From positions 1 to 40,844 of the forward strand of contig JACPPT010000017.1 of NCBI GenBank assembly GCA_016190815.1: a stretch of DNA of 40,844 nucleotides. The letters run 5' to 3'. The translations under genes and the position numbers were made by a program. The stretch comes from Chloroflexota bacterium (GTDB lineage: Bacteria; Chloroflexota; Dehalococcoidia; JACPPT01). This document shows, in pieces, positions 7,963 to 17,047 of this stretch. The notes below the pieces were generated by a model. That model was not told where the DNA came from and searched no databases. It saw nothing but the letters and a program-made list of their open reading frames with translations. Numbering within the stretch: position 1 is the first letter of the stretch; each line of letters starts with the position of its first letter.

Positions 7963-8493
7963 TTACCTCTCTGTCTTTAGTTCGTAAGCCCTCTGGATTA
8001 CGGCGATCGCATCGTGTACTTGGGACTTATCGTTAATTTCGAATCGAGAGTAGGAAGCCCGATCTTTTTTCATATCGAGGGCGGTCTTCATGTCTGAAAA
8101 CAGGTGTGGCTCCCCATAAACCGTGACCGTGACATGGCTTTCGCGCTTGTCAGCGACCATCAATGCAACGAAGTTGTTTGGTCGCATCACCCAACGCTGC
8201 CCCTCCTTTTTCAAGGTACAGTGGGTTGAAATCTTGGACATCCTCAGCAATAGCTGATCTAAGATGGCCTGAACCTCTGGCTTATGACTCAGGGGAACCT
8301 GTTCACTTGCTTGTCGGTTCCCCTGCACATGGGCAACTAGGCTGTCTCTGCTTTCCACCTCGTCCTCTAGGTGGTCTATTCCGAGAACACGTCTTAGAAC
8401 TTGATTAGGAGTGCCAAAGACCAAGCGGCGTGAGACAGCCTCCTCTTGCAACCGTCTCATCACATCATTGTCGACTCGGATCGTAGGTGTCAT
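7963..8493 (-). CDS. Small protein with RHH/SeqA-like N-terminal DNA-binding segment
   Basis: The function is not recognised. The 176-residue protein begins T-P-T-I-R-V-D-N-D-V-M-R-R-L-Q-E-E-A, a beta-strand plus helix pattern seen in ribbon-helix-helix and SeqA N-terminal domains. A linker (about 45-75) and a C-terminal alpha/beta domain follow (residues about 85-176, ending HDAIAVIQRAYELK). The C-terminal part recalls DUF5655-like domains, a weak resemblance. GGAGGA upstream of ATG 8493 decides the start over a longer frame to 8532. Its promoter holds a 13-bp palindrome over the -10 box, as expected for autorepression. The tRNA-like scrap behind its 3' end hints at acquired DNA. Confidence 0.7.
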   Translation of the reverse strand: MTPTIRVDNDVMRRLQEEAVSRRLVFGTPNQVLRRVLGIDHLEDEVESRDSLVAHVQGNRQASEQVPLSHKPEVQAILDQLLLRMSKISTHCTLKKEGQRWVMRPNNFVALMVADKRESHVTVTVYGEPHLFSDMKTALDMKKDRASYSRFEINDKSQVHDAIAVIQRAYELKTER

Positions 8494-8521
8494 AATTTTT
8501 TCCTCCAGTATATATTTGACA

Positions 8522-8534
8522 CAGTGTAACACTG
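8522..8534. promoter_or_regulatory. Operator-like palindrome over the -10 box
   Basis: CAGTGT-A-ACACTG is a perfect 6-1-6 inverted repeat that covers the -10 hexamer of the minus-strand gene. The gene product has an RHH-like N-terminus, so autoregulation is a reasonable inference. Confidence 0.5.
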
Positions 8535-8551
8535 GATACGACTCGTGTCAA
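8523..8551 (-). promoter_or_regulatory. Promoter of the RHH-like gene
   Basis: On the minus strand a perfect TTGACA (8551-8546), a 17-base spacer and TACACT (8528-8523) precede the ATG at 8493 by 29 bases. The spacing is ideal. Confidence 0.65.
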
Positions 8552-8663
8552 GAGGATGTGTGGCCTATTGTAAGGCGGACCTCAAAAATTCTGTCTTTAT
8601 TCCCAACACTCCATCGGCCGCGTCACGAACCGCTGTCCAAGAGTCGCCTCAAGTTAAGCACCC

Positions 8664-8725
8664 GGTCAGGTTCCAGAAAGTTCGAGAACTGACCACTTTG
8701 GCCCAACACAAAGGTTCTCTTTTTT
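8664..8725 (+). promoter_or_regulatory. Attenuator-like leader with alternative hairpins upstream of lepA
   Basis: Two hairpins compete for the same bases. The first pairs GGTCAGgTTC (8664-8673) with GAACTGACC (8686-8694). The second pairs GAGAAC (8684-8689) with GTTCTC (8714-8719), contains an inner CTTTG/CAAAG stem, and ends in a run of six T (8720-8725), like an intrinsic terminator. Forming the first would prevent the second. The lepA start is 69 bases downstream. No known riboswitch class is recognised. The rest of 8552-8793 contains no gene that I can see. Confidence 0.4.
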
Positions 8726-8793
8726 GATAACCTCCCATACATTCCGCCTTTCCCTTGTGGAGTGCCCTTCGCTATGCTAGGATGAATGTAAAT

Positions 8794-10662
8794 ATGGAAC
8801 AGAAATACATACGCAACTTCTGCATAATCGCTCACATTGACCATGGCAAGTCAACTCTGGCGGACAGGCTTCTGGAGTACACAGGCACCATCCCCGGAAG
8901 GGTGATGGCGGACCAGTTCCTCGACCAGATGGACCTGGAGCGCGAGCGGGGCATCACGATAAAAGCCCAGGCCGTGAAAATGCTGTACAAGGCCCAGATT
9001 GGCGAGCACGAGCTTAACCTCATCGATACCCCGGGGCACGTGGACTTCACCTACGAGGTCTCCCGAAGCCTCGCTGCCTGCGAGGGCGCTATCCTGGTGG
9101 TGGACGCATCCCAGGGGATTCAGGCCCAGACCCTGGCCAATGTGTATCTGGCCTTGGAACACAACCTCGCCATCATTCCCGTCATCAACAAAATCGACCT
9201 TCCCAATGCCGAGTCGGAAAGGGTAGCCAGGGAAATAGAAGACACTCTGGGGTTTCCCCGCAGCGAGATGATCTTCGCCTCTGCTAAAGAGGGAATTGGC
9301 ACCAGGGAGATCCTCGATGCTGTTATCCAGAGAGTACCCCCGCCTTCGGGGGAACCAGATAAGCCCCTGCGAGCACTCATCTTCGACTCCAAGTATGACT
9401 CATATAAAGGCGTCATAGCCTACATTCGCGTGTTCGATGGCGCAATAAGCCTCAACCAGCGCCTGCGACTGATGTCAACGGGCAAGTCTATGGAGACGCT
9501 GGAGATAGGCGTTTTCAAGCCCTGGCTAACCCCTGTGGACTCCCTTTCCGCTGGCGAGGTGGGCTACATTGCGACCGGCCTCAAGAATGTGAGAGACTGC
9601 CAGGTGGGAGATACCATAACCTGGGACGAAAGGCCAGCCCAGAAGGCCCTGCCGGGTTATCGGCCCCTCAAGCCCATGGTATTTGCTGGCCTCTATCCTG
9701 TGGAAGGACGGGAGTATCCCCTGCTCCGGGACGCTCTGGACAAGCTCAAGCTAAACGACGCCTCGTTAACCTATGAGCCCGAAAGCAGCCTCGCCCTGGG
9801 CTCGGGCTTTCGCTGTGGGTTCCTGGGATTACTGCATATGGACATTGTTCAGGAGCGCCTCGAAAGGGAATACAATCTCAGTCTCCTTGCCACGGCCCCC
9901 AGTGTGGAGTATCAGGTGGTAAGATATGATGGCTCCGAAGAGCTTGTGGACAACCCTTCGGCCCTCCCCCCAACCCTTCAAATCCAGGAGATCCGGGAGC
10001 CCTGGCTGAATGTAACCATTCTGACCTCCAGCAAATACATCGGCGCTGTTATGGAGCTGGCGACGGGAAGAAGAGGGGAGTATAGAAAGATGGAGTACCT
10101 GGGGTTGGGGACTGCCCCCGTTTGGGGAGAGCAGAAGCGTGAAGTTCGGTCCCAAAGCCAGGAAACAGGCGCAGAGGAAAAAAGGGTTCTTCTGGAGTTT
10201 GAGCTGCCCCTATCTGAAACCCTGGTGGATTTTTATGACCAGCTAAAGTCCCGCACCCAGGGCTATGCATCCATGGACTACAGCTTTTCCGGATACAAAC
10301 CTGCACCTCTGGTCAAGCTGGATATACTTGTAAACGACCAACCTGTAGACGCCCTCTCTTTGATAGTTCATAAGGACAAGTCCTACGAGCAGGGTAAGGC
10401 CATAGTAGAGAAACTGAGAAGCCTCATACCTCGCCAACTCTTCGACGTTCCCATCCAGGCGGCTGTGGGGAGCAAGATCATAGCGAGGGAGACCATCAAA
10501 GCTCTGCGGAAGAATGTGCTGGCCAAGTGCTACGGAGGGGATGTGACCAGAAAGCGCAAGCTCTTGGAGAAGCAGGCCGAGGGGAAGAAACGGATGAAGC
10601 GCATAGGGCGCGTCGAGATTCCTCAAGAGGCCTTTCTGGCCCTGCACAGACTAGGGAAGTAA
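8794..10662 (+). CDS. lepA: Elongation factor 4 (LepA), ribosome back-translocation GTPase
   Basis: This 622-residue translational GTPase begins [21 protein letters not shown], the invariant LepA start with its P-loop. It continues with D-T-P-G-H-V-D-F (G3), N-K-I-D (G4) and S-A-K-E (G5). The C-terminal domain has the signature [23 protein letters not shown]4 acts on stalled or mistranslocated ribosomes and in ribosome biogenesis. About 25 extra residues (roughly 436-461, rich in Q, E and R) interrupt the domain just before [10 protein letters not shown] and are absent from E. coli LepA. The open frame extends to 8755; the start was chosen by family alignment. A TATGCT box lies 15 bases before it. 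The 3' end overlaps convergent galU by 12 bases. Confidence 0.95.
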   Translation: MEQKYIRNFCIIAHIDHGKSTLADRLLEYTGTIPGRVMADQFLDQMDLERERGITIKAQAVKMLYKAQIGEHELNLIDTPGHVDFTYEVSRSLAACEGAILVVDASQGIQAQTLANVYLALEHNLAIIPVINKIDLPNAESERVAREIEDTLGFPRSEMIFASAKEGIGTREILDAVIQRVPPPSGEPDKPLRALIFDSKYDSYKGVIAYIRVFDGAISLNQRLRLMSTGKSMETLEIGVFKPWLTPVDSLSAGEVGYIATGLKNVRDCQVGDTITWDERPAQKALPGYRPLKPMVFAGLYPVEGREYPLLRDALDKLKLNDASLTYEPESSLALGSGFRCGFLGLLHMDIVQERLEREYNLSLLATAPSVEYQVVRYDGSEELVDNPSALPPTLQIQEIREPWLNVTILTSSKYIGAVMELATGRRGEYRKMEYLGLGTAPVWGEQKREVRSQSQETGAEEKRVLLEFELPLSETLVDFYDQLKSRTQGYASMDYSFSGYKPAPLVKLDILVNDQPVDALSLIVHKDKSYEQGKAIVEKLRSLIPRQLFDVPIQAAVGSKIIARETIKALRKNVLAKCYGGDVTRKRKLLEKQAEGKKRMKRIGRVEIPQEAFLALHRLGK

Positions 10663-11553
10663 CTTTCCCGGTGGCTTGAAGTCTCTGGTGCTCAGCTCCC
10701 TCAAGTACTCCTTAAGCCCAGGAGCTACTTCGGGGTTGCGAAGGGCAAGCCCCACCGAGGCCTTGAGAAAGCCAAGGGGAGTCCCGGCATCGTAGCGGAC
10801 GCCCTCGAATTCATAGGCATATATGGGCTGTCTCTTGAGCAAGTGTGTTAGGCCATCTGTTATTTGAATCTCCCCCCCAGCGCCAGGCTTTACTGACCTG
10901 AGAGATTTGAAGATGTCAGGAGTCAGTATGTATCTCCCCACTATACCCAGGTTGGAAGGTGCCTCCGCGGCGCTGGGTTTTTCCACGAGGCTCAAGGCTC
11001 GATAGACTCGATGGTCAACCCGCTCAGGCTCCACAACACCATAGCTCCTGATTGTCTCCCTCGATACCTTCTCTACAGCCACCACGCTCGCGCCGAAGCG
11101 CTCAAATACCCCTATCATCTGCTTCATTGCAGGCACATGGCTATCTATGATGTCATCCGGAAGGAAAACGGCGAAAGGCTCCTTGCCCACGAGGGCTTCC
11201 GTTATCATAATGGCGTGACCCAGGCCTAATTGTTCCTTCTGTCGAATGTAACACACGTCTGCCAGCTCGGAAATCCGCCGTATCTCCCTGAGAAGCTTCT
11301 CTTCGCCCTTCTGCTCCAGAACTTGCTCTAGCTCAAAGGAGCGATCGAAGTAATCCTCTATGGCCCGTTTGCCGTGAGCGGTAACTATGATTATCTGCTC
11401 GATGCCCGAAGCCACAGCCTCCTCCACCACATACTGAATCATGGGTTTGTCCACCAGGGGAAGGGTCTCCTTGGGCTGAGCCTTGGTCGCTGGGAGAAAC
11501 CTTGTTCCCCATCCAGCCGCCGTGATAACTGCCTTTCGAATCTTCATCTTCAC
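10651..11553 (-). CDS. galU: UTP--glucose-1-phosphate uridylyltransferase
   Basis: This 300-residue nucleotidyltransferase makes UDP-glucose from UTP and glucose-1-phosphate. It shows the N-terminal pyrophosphorylase signature [17 protein letters not shown] and the following [11 protein letters not shown]. It also has L-G-H-A, the catalytic-metal D-D in F-L-P-D-D, V-E-K-P, and G-G-E-I-Q-I-T-D, all typical of GalU. Length and motifs are complete. GGAG lies 5 bases before ATG 11553. UDP-glucose would feed envelope glycans, which fits the glycosyl/flippase cluster at 23983-30947. It runs convergent to lepA, with overlapping stop regions and no terminator visible between. Confidence 0.95.
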   Translation of the reverse strand: MKMKIRKAVITAAGWGTRFLPATKAQPKETLPLVDKPMIQYVVEEAVASGIEQIIIVTAHGKRAIEDYFDRSFELEQVLEQKGEEKLLREIRRISELADVCYIRQKEQLGLGHAIMITEALVGKEPFAVFLPDDIIDSHVPAMKQMIGVFERFGASVVAVEKVSRETIRSYGVVEPERVDHRVYRALSLVEKPSAAEAPSNLGIVGRYILTPDIFKSLRSVKPGAGGEIQITDGLTHLLKRQPIYAYEFEGVRYDAGTPLGFLKASVGLALRNPEVAPGLKEYLRELSTRDFKPPGKLLP

Positions 11554-11606
11554 TCCAGCCTATTTCTTCCTTGCCTGATTTTAGATAAAAAGCTTTCTCA
11601 ACGCAA

Positions 11607-12497
11607 TTACTTTTGAACAACACCTTTAATAGGTAGGGCCGTTACATAGTAGTCAGCCGCCTTGGTAAAAAAGCCGAGGTTGGTAGCAAGTAGCACTCCA
11701 CCCATAAAATCGAGGCTGGTTGGTCCGTTGAAGCCCCTGGTGCTCACGCTGGCGAGCCGTTGACCAGCGGGCGAAAAGGCCAGGACGGCATACTCCTTGC
11801 TGGCTGGGCTGACCACCCACAGGTTACCGTCGGGGCCAAACATGATTCCATCGGGAACGGTTATCCCCTCGGCGAAGGTGCTTATCTGTCCTGCACTGCC
11901 GTCTGGGTTGACCACTATCTTTACAATGGTGCCCTCTCCCGAATTTGCGACCAGCATGGCATCCTCATCAGGCGTAAAAGTGATGCCGTTAGCACCGAAA
12001 GGAAGCTCTTTGGTGCTGATGAGTCTGACGTCCTGTTTCCATATCGTGACCTGACCTACACCTGTTATTCTCCAGACCACCCCCTGAAAGGAATCGGAGA
12101 CGTAGAGAACACCTTTCTTGTCCAGGGCCAGCCCATTCGGTGCCGGGGGCTGATTGGCGGGGCCAGGCACCACATTGGGCAGGTCAGGGAGCCGGGCAAA
12201 AACACCGACACTATTATCAGAGGTGACTCGCAGGATTCGCCCGTTGCCGAAATCCGCCGCATATATATCCCCATCTTTCCACAGCACGCCCAGCAGGGGA
12301 GAAGGAACCTTGTCCATTACTGGAATATCCCTTATCAGCCTGCCCTTACTGTCGAACACAAAGACATGGGACTGGCCTTCGGAGTTGAAGGTGCCTACTG
12401 CAACGTGGCCATCAGGACTTATACTTATTCCCTCCGCCATACCAGGACTGGGGATATTTGCAAAGCGGGTGACTCTCGCTGGGTCTTTGGCCCTCAT
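11607..12497 (-). CDS. SMP-30/NHL-type six-bladed beta-propeller protein
   Basis: This 296-residue protein is built of repeating D-x-x-G-x-[LI]-[YW]-V-[SA] blades: EGISISPDGHVAVGTF, GLALDKKGVLYVSDS, GITFTPDEDAMLVANS and GIMFGPDGNLWVVSP. That pattern is shared by gluconolactonase/SMP-30 and NHL propellers. Metal-ligand residues like those of SMP-30 (E near the start, N and D in PNGLALD and PDGIMF) appear present, so a calcium-dependent lactonase-like activity is possible. The substrate is unknown. No signal peptide is seen, so it should be cytoplasmic. AGGAG 7 bases before ATG 12497 sets the start; the longer frame to 12542 is not supported. galU starts 53 bases downstream on the same strand. 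Confidence 0.78.
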   Translation of the reverse strand: MRAKDPARVTRFANIPSPGMAEGISISPDGHVAVGTFNSEGQSHVFVFDSKGRLIRDIPVMDKVPSPLLGVLWKDGDIYAADFGNGRILRVTSDNSVGVFARLPDLPNVVPGPANQPPAPNGLALDKKGVLYVSDSFQGVVWRITGVGQVTIWKQDVRLISTKELPFGANGITFTPDEDAMLVANSGEGTIVKIVVNPDGSAGQISTFAEGITVPDGIMFGPDGNLWVVSPASKEYAVLAFSPAGQRLASVSTRGFNGPTSLDFMGGVLLATNLGFFTKAADYYVTALPIKGVVQK

Positions 12498-12614
12498 CCC
12501 TGATCTCCTGAGATGTTTATTCTTTGGCTCTTTTGAAAGCATCTCTACAATAGTAGGCAGCCATTGCTACTTGTCAACCCCTGGCTTTGCACATAAAGCC
12601 TATCGGCAGACCGC

Positions 12615-12710
12615 TGTCACCCTGAGCCCTTCGGCCCCGAGCGGGCCTCGAGGACAGGCTCCGCGAAGGGTCTGCTCCTTAGTTAGATTCTTCGCTGCGC
12701 TCAGAATGAC
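12615..12710. repeat. Imperfect palindromic intergenic repeat (TGTCA...CTGAGC type)
   Basis: The left end GTCACCCTGAGC is complementary, with two mismatches, to the right end GCTCAGAATGAC. Inner arms CCTTCGG / CCGCGAAGG also pair partly. The right end reads as the widespread intergenic repeat GTCATTCTGAGCGCAGCGAA on the minus strand. It occupies the gap between the propeller gene and the SRP RNA promoter. A possible degenerate relative (GTCATCCTGGGG) sits at 16920. The rest of 12498-12742 shows nothing else. Confidence 0.6.
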
Positions 12711-12742
12711 TTTTTGTGAAAGGCGTCAACCCCTGTACTTTA

Positions 12743-12771
12743 TTGACACTGTGCCCACCCTGAGATAGTAT
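12743..12771 (+). promoter_or_regulatory. Promoter of the SRP RNA gene
   Basis: A perfect TTGACA (12743-12748), a 17-base spacer and TAGTAT (12766-12771) put the transcription start near 12778. That is exactly the first base of the predicted SRP RNA closing stem. Confidence 0.7.
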
Positions 12772-12777
12772 TTAAGT

Positions 12778-13046
<269 letters not shown>

Positions 13047-13945
13047 TATAAGAATGAGGAGGTATCGATCTCCCTACCGAACCTTTCGGCAGAAAAGGAA
13101 TCTCCCGTCGCCGAGCTAAAAGGGCTTCTTCATCGCTACGGCCTCAGGGCCAGGAAGGGGCTGGCTCAGCACTTCCTCGTTGATAGGGGAGTCCTGGGCA
13201 AGATTGTGGCTGCCGCCGAGCTTTCCCCCGCGGATACTGTCATAGAGGTTGGCCCAGGGCTGGGTGTTTTGACAAAGGAGCTGGCCAAACGGGCAAAGCA
13301 AATAATCGCCATTGAAATAGACGAAAAGCTCGTCTCTGTACTTTCCGAGACCTTAAGACCCTTCTCAAACGTTGCCATCGTGAACGCAAACGTTCTGGAG
13401 GTGGACCCAGCCAGGCTTCTTTCTCAGTATGCTGGCTCTACAACAACCTGCACGACAGACTACAAAATGATTGCAAACCTCCCTTACTACATAGCAATGC
13501 CAACGCTCCGTCATTTTTTAGAAGCATCTCTAAAACCCACTCGCATGGTGGTCATGGTGCAAGAAGAGGTGGGAAGGAACATAGTCGCCCGGCCTGGTGA
13601 GATGAGCATCCTCAGCGTGAGCGTTCAGCTATACGGAAGCCCTTCCATCGTCCATCGGGTACCAGCCGGCAGCTTCTATCCCAGGCCCAAGGTAGATTCG
13701 GTGGTTGTGGCCATCGACGTCTTCGATAAGCCCCAGGCTGACGTGGCAGATGTGGAAAGGTTTTTCCGGGTCGTCAAGGCTGGATTCAGCGCACCCCGCA
13801 AGCAACTGCACAACGCCCTGGCAAAGGGGCTGAGCATCAAACCACTGGAGGCACATGATCTGTTGACATCGGTTGAGATAGACCCCAAGCGCCGGGCCGA
13901 AACCCTCAGCATCGAGGAGTGGGCACGGCTCTCCAAGAGTGTGAG

Positions 13946-14794
13946 ATGACTAGGCTTTCTCTGCCAGCGTATGCAAAAATCAACCTGACCCTGGAGGTCC
14001 TGGGGAAACGCCCCGATGGCTATCACGAAATAGCCAGCATTATTCAGACCATAGACCTCGCCGATGTTTTAGTTATTGAAGAGGCGGAGGAGATAGAGTT
14101 CAGTTGTGACCTCCCGGAAATCGACAACCCTTCCAATCTGGTTGTACAGGCAGCGGAGCTTCTCAGGAAAAGGACAGATACACACAAGGGCGCTAGAATC
14201 CTCCTCAGAAAGAGAATACCTTTGTCAGCAGGCCTTGGCGGAGGAAGCAGCGACGCTGCGTCAGCCCTTGTGGGACTGAACGAGCTATGGGGCCTGAGCC
14301 TTCCTCGTGAGGAGCTTCTTGCAATGGCGTCGGAGCTGGGAGCCGATGTCCCGTTCTTCCTCTCTGGCGGCACTGCCCTGGTGGAGAGCAAGGGTGAACG
14401 AGTCCTCCCCCTGCCTCCTTTCCCTAGCTCCTGGGTTGTTCTTCTGAAGCACTCACTACAGCTTGAAAGCAAGACAAAAAGGCTCTATGAAAGCCTGAGA
14501 CCTGAGCACTTTACCCTTGGCGAGTCAACCTATGAACTCTGGCGACTCCTAAGACACCGCAGTGACATAACGCTGCCCTACTTTCACAATGTCTTCGAAC
14601 TGGTGGCCTTCGATATTTTCCCTGGCCTCAAGGAGCACTGGGAACAGTTTCTGGCGGCCGGCGCTGAAAGCGTACACTTGGCAGGCACAGGCCCGACTCT
14701 ATTCTCCCTGGAGAGGGAAAAGGAGCGAGCCGAGGAGGTGTGCTCAAAGCTGATGGGCCTGGGATTCGCCGTTCATCTGGCAAAGACTCTATAG
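13946..14794 (+). CDS. ispE: 4-diphosphocytidyl-2-C-methyl-D-erythritol kinase
   Basis: IspE phosphorylates CDP-methylerythritol in the MEP isoprenoid pathway. The 282-residue GHMP kinase begins T-R-L-S-L-P-A-Y-A-K-I-N-L-T-L, with the catalytic lysine region A-K-I-N. It has the ATP loop P-L-S-A-G-L-G-G-G-S-S-D-A-A-S-A near residue 98, G-A-D-V-P-F-F near 140, and the C-terminal motif A-G-T-G-P-T-L-F. The ATG overlaps the rsmA stop as ATGA, so translation is coupled. The rsmA-ispE order is common in bacteria. A frame open to 13919 lies inside rsmA and is not the start. Confidence 0.95.
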   Translation: MTRLSLPAYAKINLTLEVLGKRPDGYHEIASIIQTIDLADVLVIEEAEEIEFSCDLPEIDNPSNLVVQAAELLRKRTDTHKGARILLRKRIPLSAGLGGGSSDAASALVGLNELWGLSLPREELLAMASELGADVPFFLSGGTALVESKGERVLPLPPFPSSWVVLLKHSLQLESKTKRLYESLRPEHFTLGESTYELWRLLRHRSDITLPYFHNVFELVAFDIFPGLKEHWEQFLAAGAESVHLAGTGPTLFSLEREKERAEEVCSKLMGLGFAVHLAKTL

Positions 14795-14807
14795 ATGGAG
14801 CTCTGAT

Positions 14808-15218
14808 GTGATATTCTTCGCCGGGGTGGCCTGCGGTCTTATCATGGGGATGGCATTTATAGGCCTCGGTGCCATTATGCTTGTTCCGATTTTAGGAAGC
14901 CGCTCCGCTCAACACCGGCCAATACCGAGAAGTGTAAATCTCACCTACATAATATTACCCCTGTCCTTCTTCATCGTCCTACTGTGGGGAGTTATAGGCG
15001 GCTTGTTCGGACTGGCATACGAACTTGTGACCAACGCTATTCCCGGCCGTGGCCTCGGCAGCCCGAACCTCGTCTTCACTGCTTTCATATTGCTCCTTTC
15101 CGTGGGGTCCGGGGTGGCAATTATGCTTGTTCAAAGAAGGGTGCAATGGGAATCCCAAACACTGGTTCTGGCCTTTGCAGGCATATTTGGATGGCTTATG
15201 CCGTGGCTCGCGAGTTAA
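14808..15218 (+). CDS. Small membrane protein of unknown function
   Basis: This 136-residue protein has four hydrophobic segments: about 3-28, 46-75 (the longest, with GVIGGLFGLAYEL), 87-107 and 117-134. Small G-rich motifs (GLIMGMAFIGLGAIML) suggest tight helix packing. No catalytic or metal site is visible, and I cannot assign a family. The start is GTG 14808 with GGAG 7 bases upstream. It follows ispE by 13 bases and is probably the last gene of the rsmA-ispE operon. The next gene has its own promoter. Confidence 0.65.
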   Translation: MIFFAGVACGLIMGMAFIGLGAIMLVPILGSRSAQHRPIPRSVNLTYIILPLSFFIVLLWGVIGGLFGLAYELVTNAIPGRGLGSPNLVFTAFILLLSVGSGVAIMLVQRRVQWESQTLVLAFAGIFGWLMPWLAS

Positions 15219-15230
15219 AGCATCTCTCGT

Positions 15231-15259
15231 TTGACTTCACCCTTTCGTGTAATTAAAAT
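15231..15259 (+). promoter_or_regulatory. Promoter of the PHP phosphoesterase gene, predicted leaderless
   Basis: TTGACT (15231-15236), a 17-base spacer and TAAAAT (15254-15259) match consensus at 5 of 6 positions each. The ATG at 15268 begins 9 bases after the -10 box, so the transcript would start at or within two bases of the start codon. Confidence 0.65.
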
Positions 15260-15267
15260 AGTCCAGA

Positions 15268-15957
15268 ATGCCAACAATAATTGATTTGCACGTTCATACC
15301 ACCAAAGGAGGGGCGGACAGCAGTCTCAGGCCTCTCCAGCTTGTTCATGAGGCCACCAGAGTAGGGCTTTCTGGAGTATGCCTCACCGAGCACGGAGGAG
15401 GCTGGGACAAACGGGAGTTCGAGGCTTTCGCCCAGGGGCAGAACATTCTTCTCATAAGGGCGCTTGAGGTAGAGACCGAGTTGGGCCATATGTCTGTCTT
15501 TGGGCTGGACGGCTACAGGAGCGGGATTCACAGGGCGGAGGAACTGCGAAGGGTCGTGAATGAGCTGGGTGGGTTCATGGTCCTGAACCACCCCTTCAGA
15601 CGTTTCTTCGACAATGCGACCCTGCGTTCCCAATACCGGCCCACAACTATAGCGGAAATCTGCCAGGACCCTGTCTTCCAACTAGTTGACGCCATAGAAG
15701 TGGCCAACGGGGCCAACTCCCCCAGGGAGAACTCCATGGCTCTGGAAGTAGCAAAAAAGCTGGGAAAGCCCGGAACAGGGGGTAGCGACGCTCATTCCAC
15801 AAGCGGCCTGGGGTGCTACGTTACCGTCTTCGAAAAAGAGATAAGGAGAGAAGAGGAGCTGATAGCAGAGCTCAGGGCAGGCAGGTTTTACCCGGCCTTC
15901 GGTCCCAGGGATGGCGACACAAGCCCATACACGGGTGAGACAGCCGCAACACTTTAG
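15268..15957 (+). CDS. PHP-domain metal-dependent phosphoesterase
   Basis: This 229-residue single PHP (polymerase and histidinol phosphatase) domain carries metal ligands in their usual order: D-L-H-V-H-T at 6-11, L-T-E-H near 41, E-V-E-T near 68, L-N-H-P-F near 110, and G-S-D-A-H-S near 173. Such stand-alone proteins hydrolyse phosphomonoesters or nucleotide products (for example RNase AM/YciV on 5'-phosphonucleotides), but the substrate is not readable here. There is no Shine-Dalgarno at ATG 15268; the promoter immediately upstream predicts a leaderless mRNA. The OGG-type glycosylase begins 13 bases after its stop, suggesting joint expression. Confidence 0.87.
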   Translation: MPTIIDLHVHTTKGGADSSLRPLQLVHEATRVGLSGVCLTEHGGGWDKREFEAFAQGQNILLIRALEVETELGHMSVFGLDGYRSGIHRAEELRRVVNELGGFMVLNHPFRRFFDNATLRSQYRPTTIAEICQDPVFQLVDAIEVANGANSPRENSMALEVAKKLGKPGTGGSDAHSTSGLGCYVTVFEKEIRREEELIAELRAGRFYPAFGPRDGDTSPYTGETAATL

Positions 15958-15969
15958 CCTTGATTTCCA

Positions 15970-16881
15970 GTGGAAAAACCCAGGCCCTCGTACCACCAGA
16001 CCGATGCTTTTGGACAGATGCATATAACTGTAACTCAGCCGCTGAGCCTAGGCTTAACTCTTGAGTGCGGTCAGGCCTTTCGATGGCAACGCACGGGCGT
16101 TCGGCGTAGCTCACGCCAGGGGAAATGGTATTACGGTGTCATACACGGTAGCTTAGTGAAGCTGAGACAGTGCCCCGGTGGAGTAGAGTTCCGCAGCTCC
16201 CCCAAAACCGAAGTTGAAATGGAAGGCCTCATAAAAGAATACCTCAGACTGGGGGACGACCTGTCGAGAATATACACTTACATAGGCCGGGATGAAGTAA
16301 TAGGACAGGCCATATCCCAGTGCTACGGGCTCAGGCTGCTGAAACAGACCCCCTGGGAATGCCTTATCTCTTACCTCTGCTCCATCAACACAAGCATTCC
16401 GAGAATAAACGACTCCATAGAGAAGCTATGCGAAAAATTCGGGGAAAGACTTGCGCTGGAAGGGCACGTACGCTACTCCTTCCCGCAGCCGGACAGGCTT
16501 GCCGAGGCTGGGGAGCGAACCCTCAGAGCTATGAGATTTGGCTTCAGGGCCAGATTTATAGCAGAATCGGCAAAGGCCATCTGTGAGGACAAAGTGAACC
16601 TTGAGAGCTTGAGAAAGAAGACATACGAGGAGGCCAGAGGGGAGCTTATGAGCCTGCCGGGCGTGGGGGAAAAGGTGGCGGACTGCGTGCTCCTCTACTC
16701 CCTGGACAAGCTCGAGGCTTTCCCTGTGGACAGGTGGGTCAGAAGGGCGGTGGAAGACTGGTATTTCGGGGGAAAGAGCCTCAGTTACAAAAAGATCCGT
16801 GCCTGGGCCGGCGAACACTTCGGGGCTTATGCAGGCTACGCCCAGCTATTCCTTTTCCATAAGCGGAGGATGGAAGGATAG
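15970..16881 (+). CDS. 8-oxoguanine DNA glycosylase/AP lyase, OGG1 type
   Basis: This 303-residue HhH-GPD glycosylase has the OGG1 layout, not the MutM one. The N-terminal TBP-like domain contains T-L-E-C-G-Q-A-F-R-W. A helical domain follows (KQTPWECLISYLCSINTSI), then the helix-hairpin-helix L-P-G-V-G-E-K-V-A-D-C. The catalytic lysine is in G-V-G-E-K-V-A-D and the aspartate in F-P-V-D-R-W-V. It should excise 8-oxoguanine and nick the strand. The GTG at 15970 is given as start, but it has no ribosome site. ATG 16018, which begins directly at the TBP-like domain, is equally possible. A 13-residue insert-like stretch (RTGVRRSSRQGKW) follows the Q-A-F-R-W motif. Confidence 0.9.
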   Translation: MEKPRPSYHQTDAFGQMHITVTQPLSLGLTLECGQAFRWQRTGVRRSSRQGKWYYGVIHGSLVKLRQCPGGVEFRSSPKTEVEMEGLIKEYLRLGDDLSRIYTYIGRDEVIGQAISQCYGLRLLKQTPWECLISYLCSINTSIPRINDSIEKLCEKFGERLALEGHVRYSFPQPDRLAEAGERTLRAMRFGFRARFIAESAKAICEDKVNLESLRKKTYEEARGELMSLPGVGEKVADCVLLYSLDKLEAFPVDRWVRRAVEDWYFGGKSLSYKKIRAWAGEHFGAYAGYAQLFLFHKRRMEG

Positions 16882-16974
16882 AAACCCACACCAAAGACGA
16901 AGGAACGATGACGCTTTTTGTCATCCTGGGGCATCGCTGGGGTAGCCCAGAGCTCAATCTTAATTGCCTTATTA

Positions 16975-17003
16975 TTGACAGTTTACGCCACTTTAACTAT
17001 CAT
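16975..17003 (+). promoter_or_regulatory. Strong promoter of the three-gene island
   Basis: A perfect TTGACA (16975-16980), a 17-base spacer and TATCAT (16998-17003) precede the first island gene. The start would be near 17010, giving a 38-base leader. The rest of 16882-16974 holds a weak GC hairpin (16937-16950) and no gene. Confidence 0.75.
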
Positions 17004-17047
17004 ATTACATAAACGCTTCATTTTTTGAGGTACAGAAAAGTGTAACT

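Noticed and set aside
8620-8680. Segment AAGTTAAGCACC resembling 5S rRNA
   Set aside because: Only a dozen bases match; the rest of the 5S consensus and folding are absent.
11760-12503. 247-codon plus-strand frame opposite the beta-propeller gene
   Set aside because: Antisense shadow of a convincing propeller protein.
16096-16117. GGCGT...ACGCC inverted repeat inside the OGG gene
   Set aside because: Only a 5-bp stem with no second copy seen; may be a small in-frame insertion but is not supported.
16882-16974. Possible terminator hairpins before the island (ATGAC...GTCAT, CTGGG...CCCAG)
   Set aside because: Short stems with no downstream T-run.
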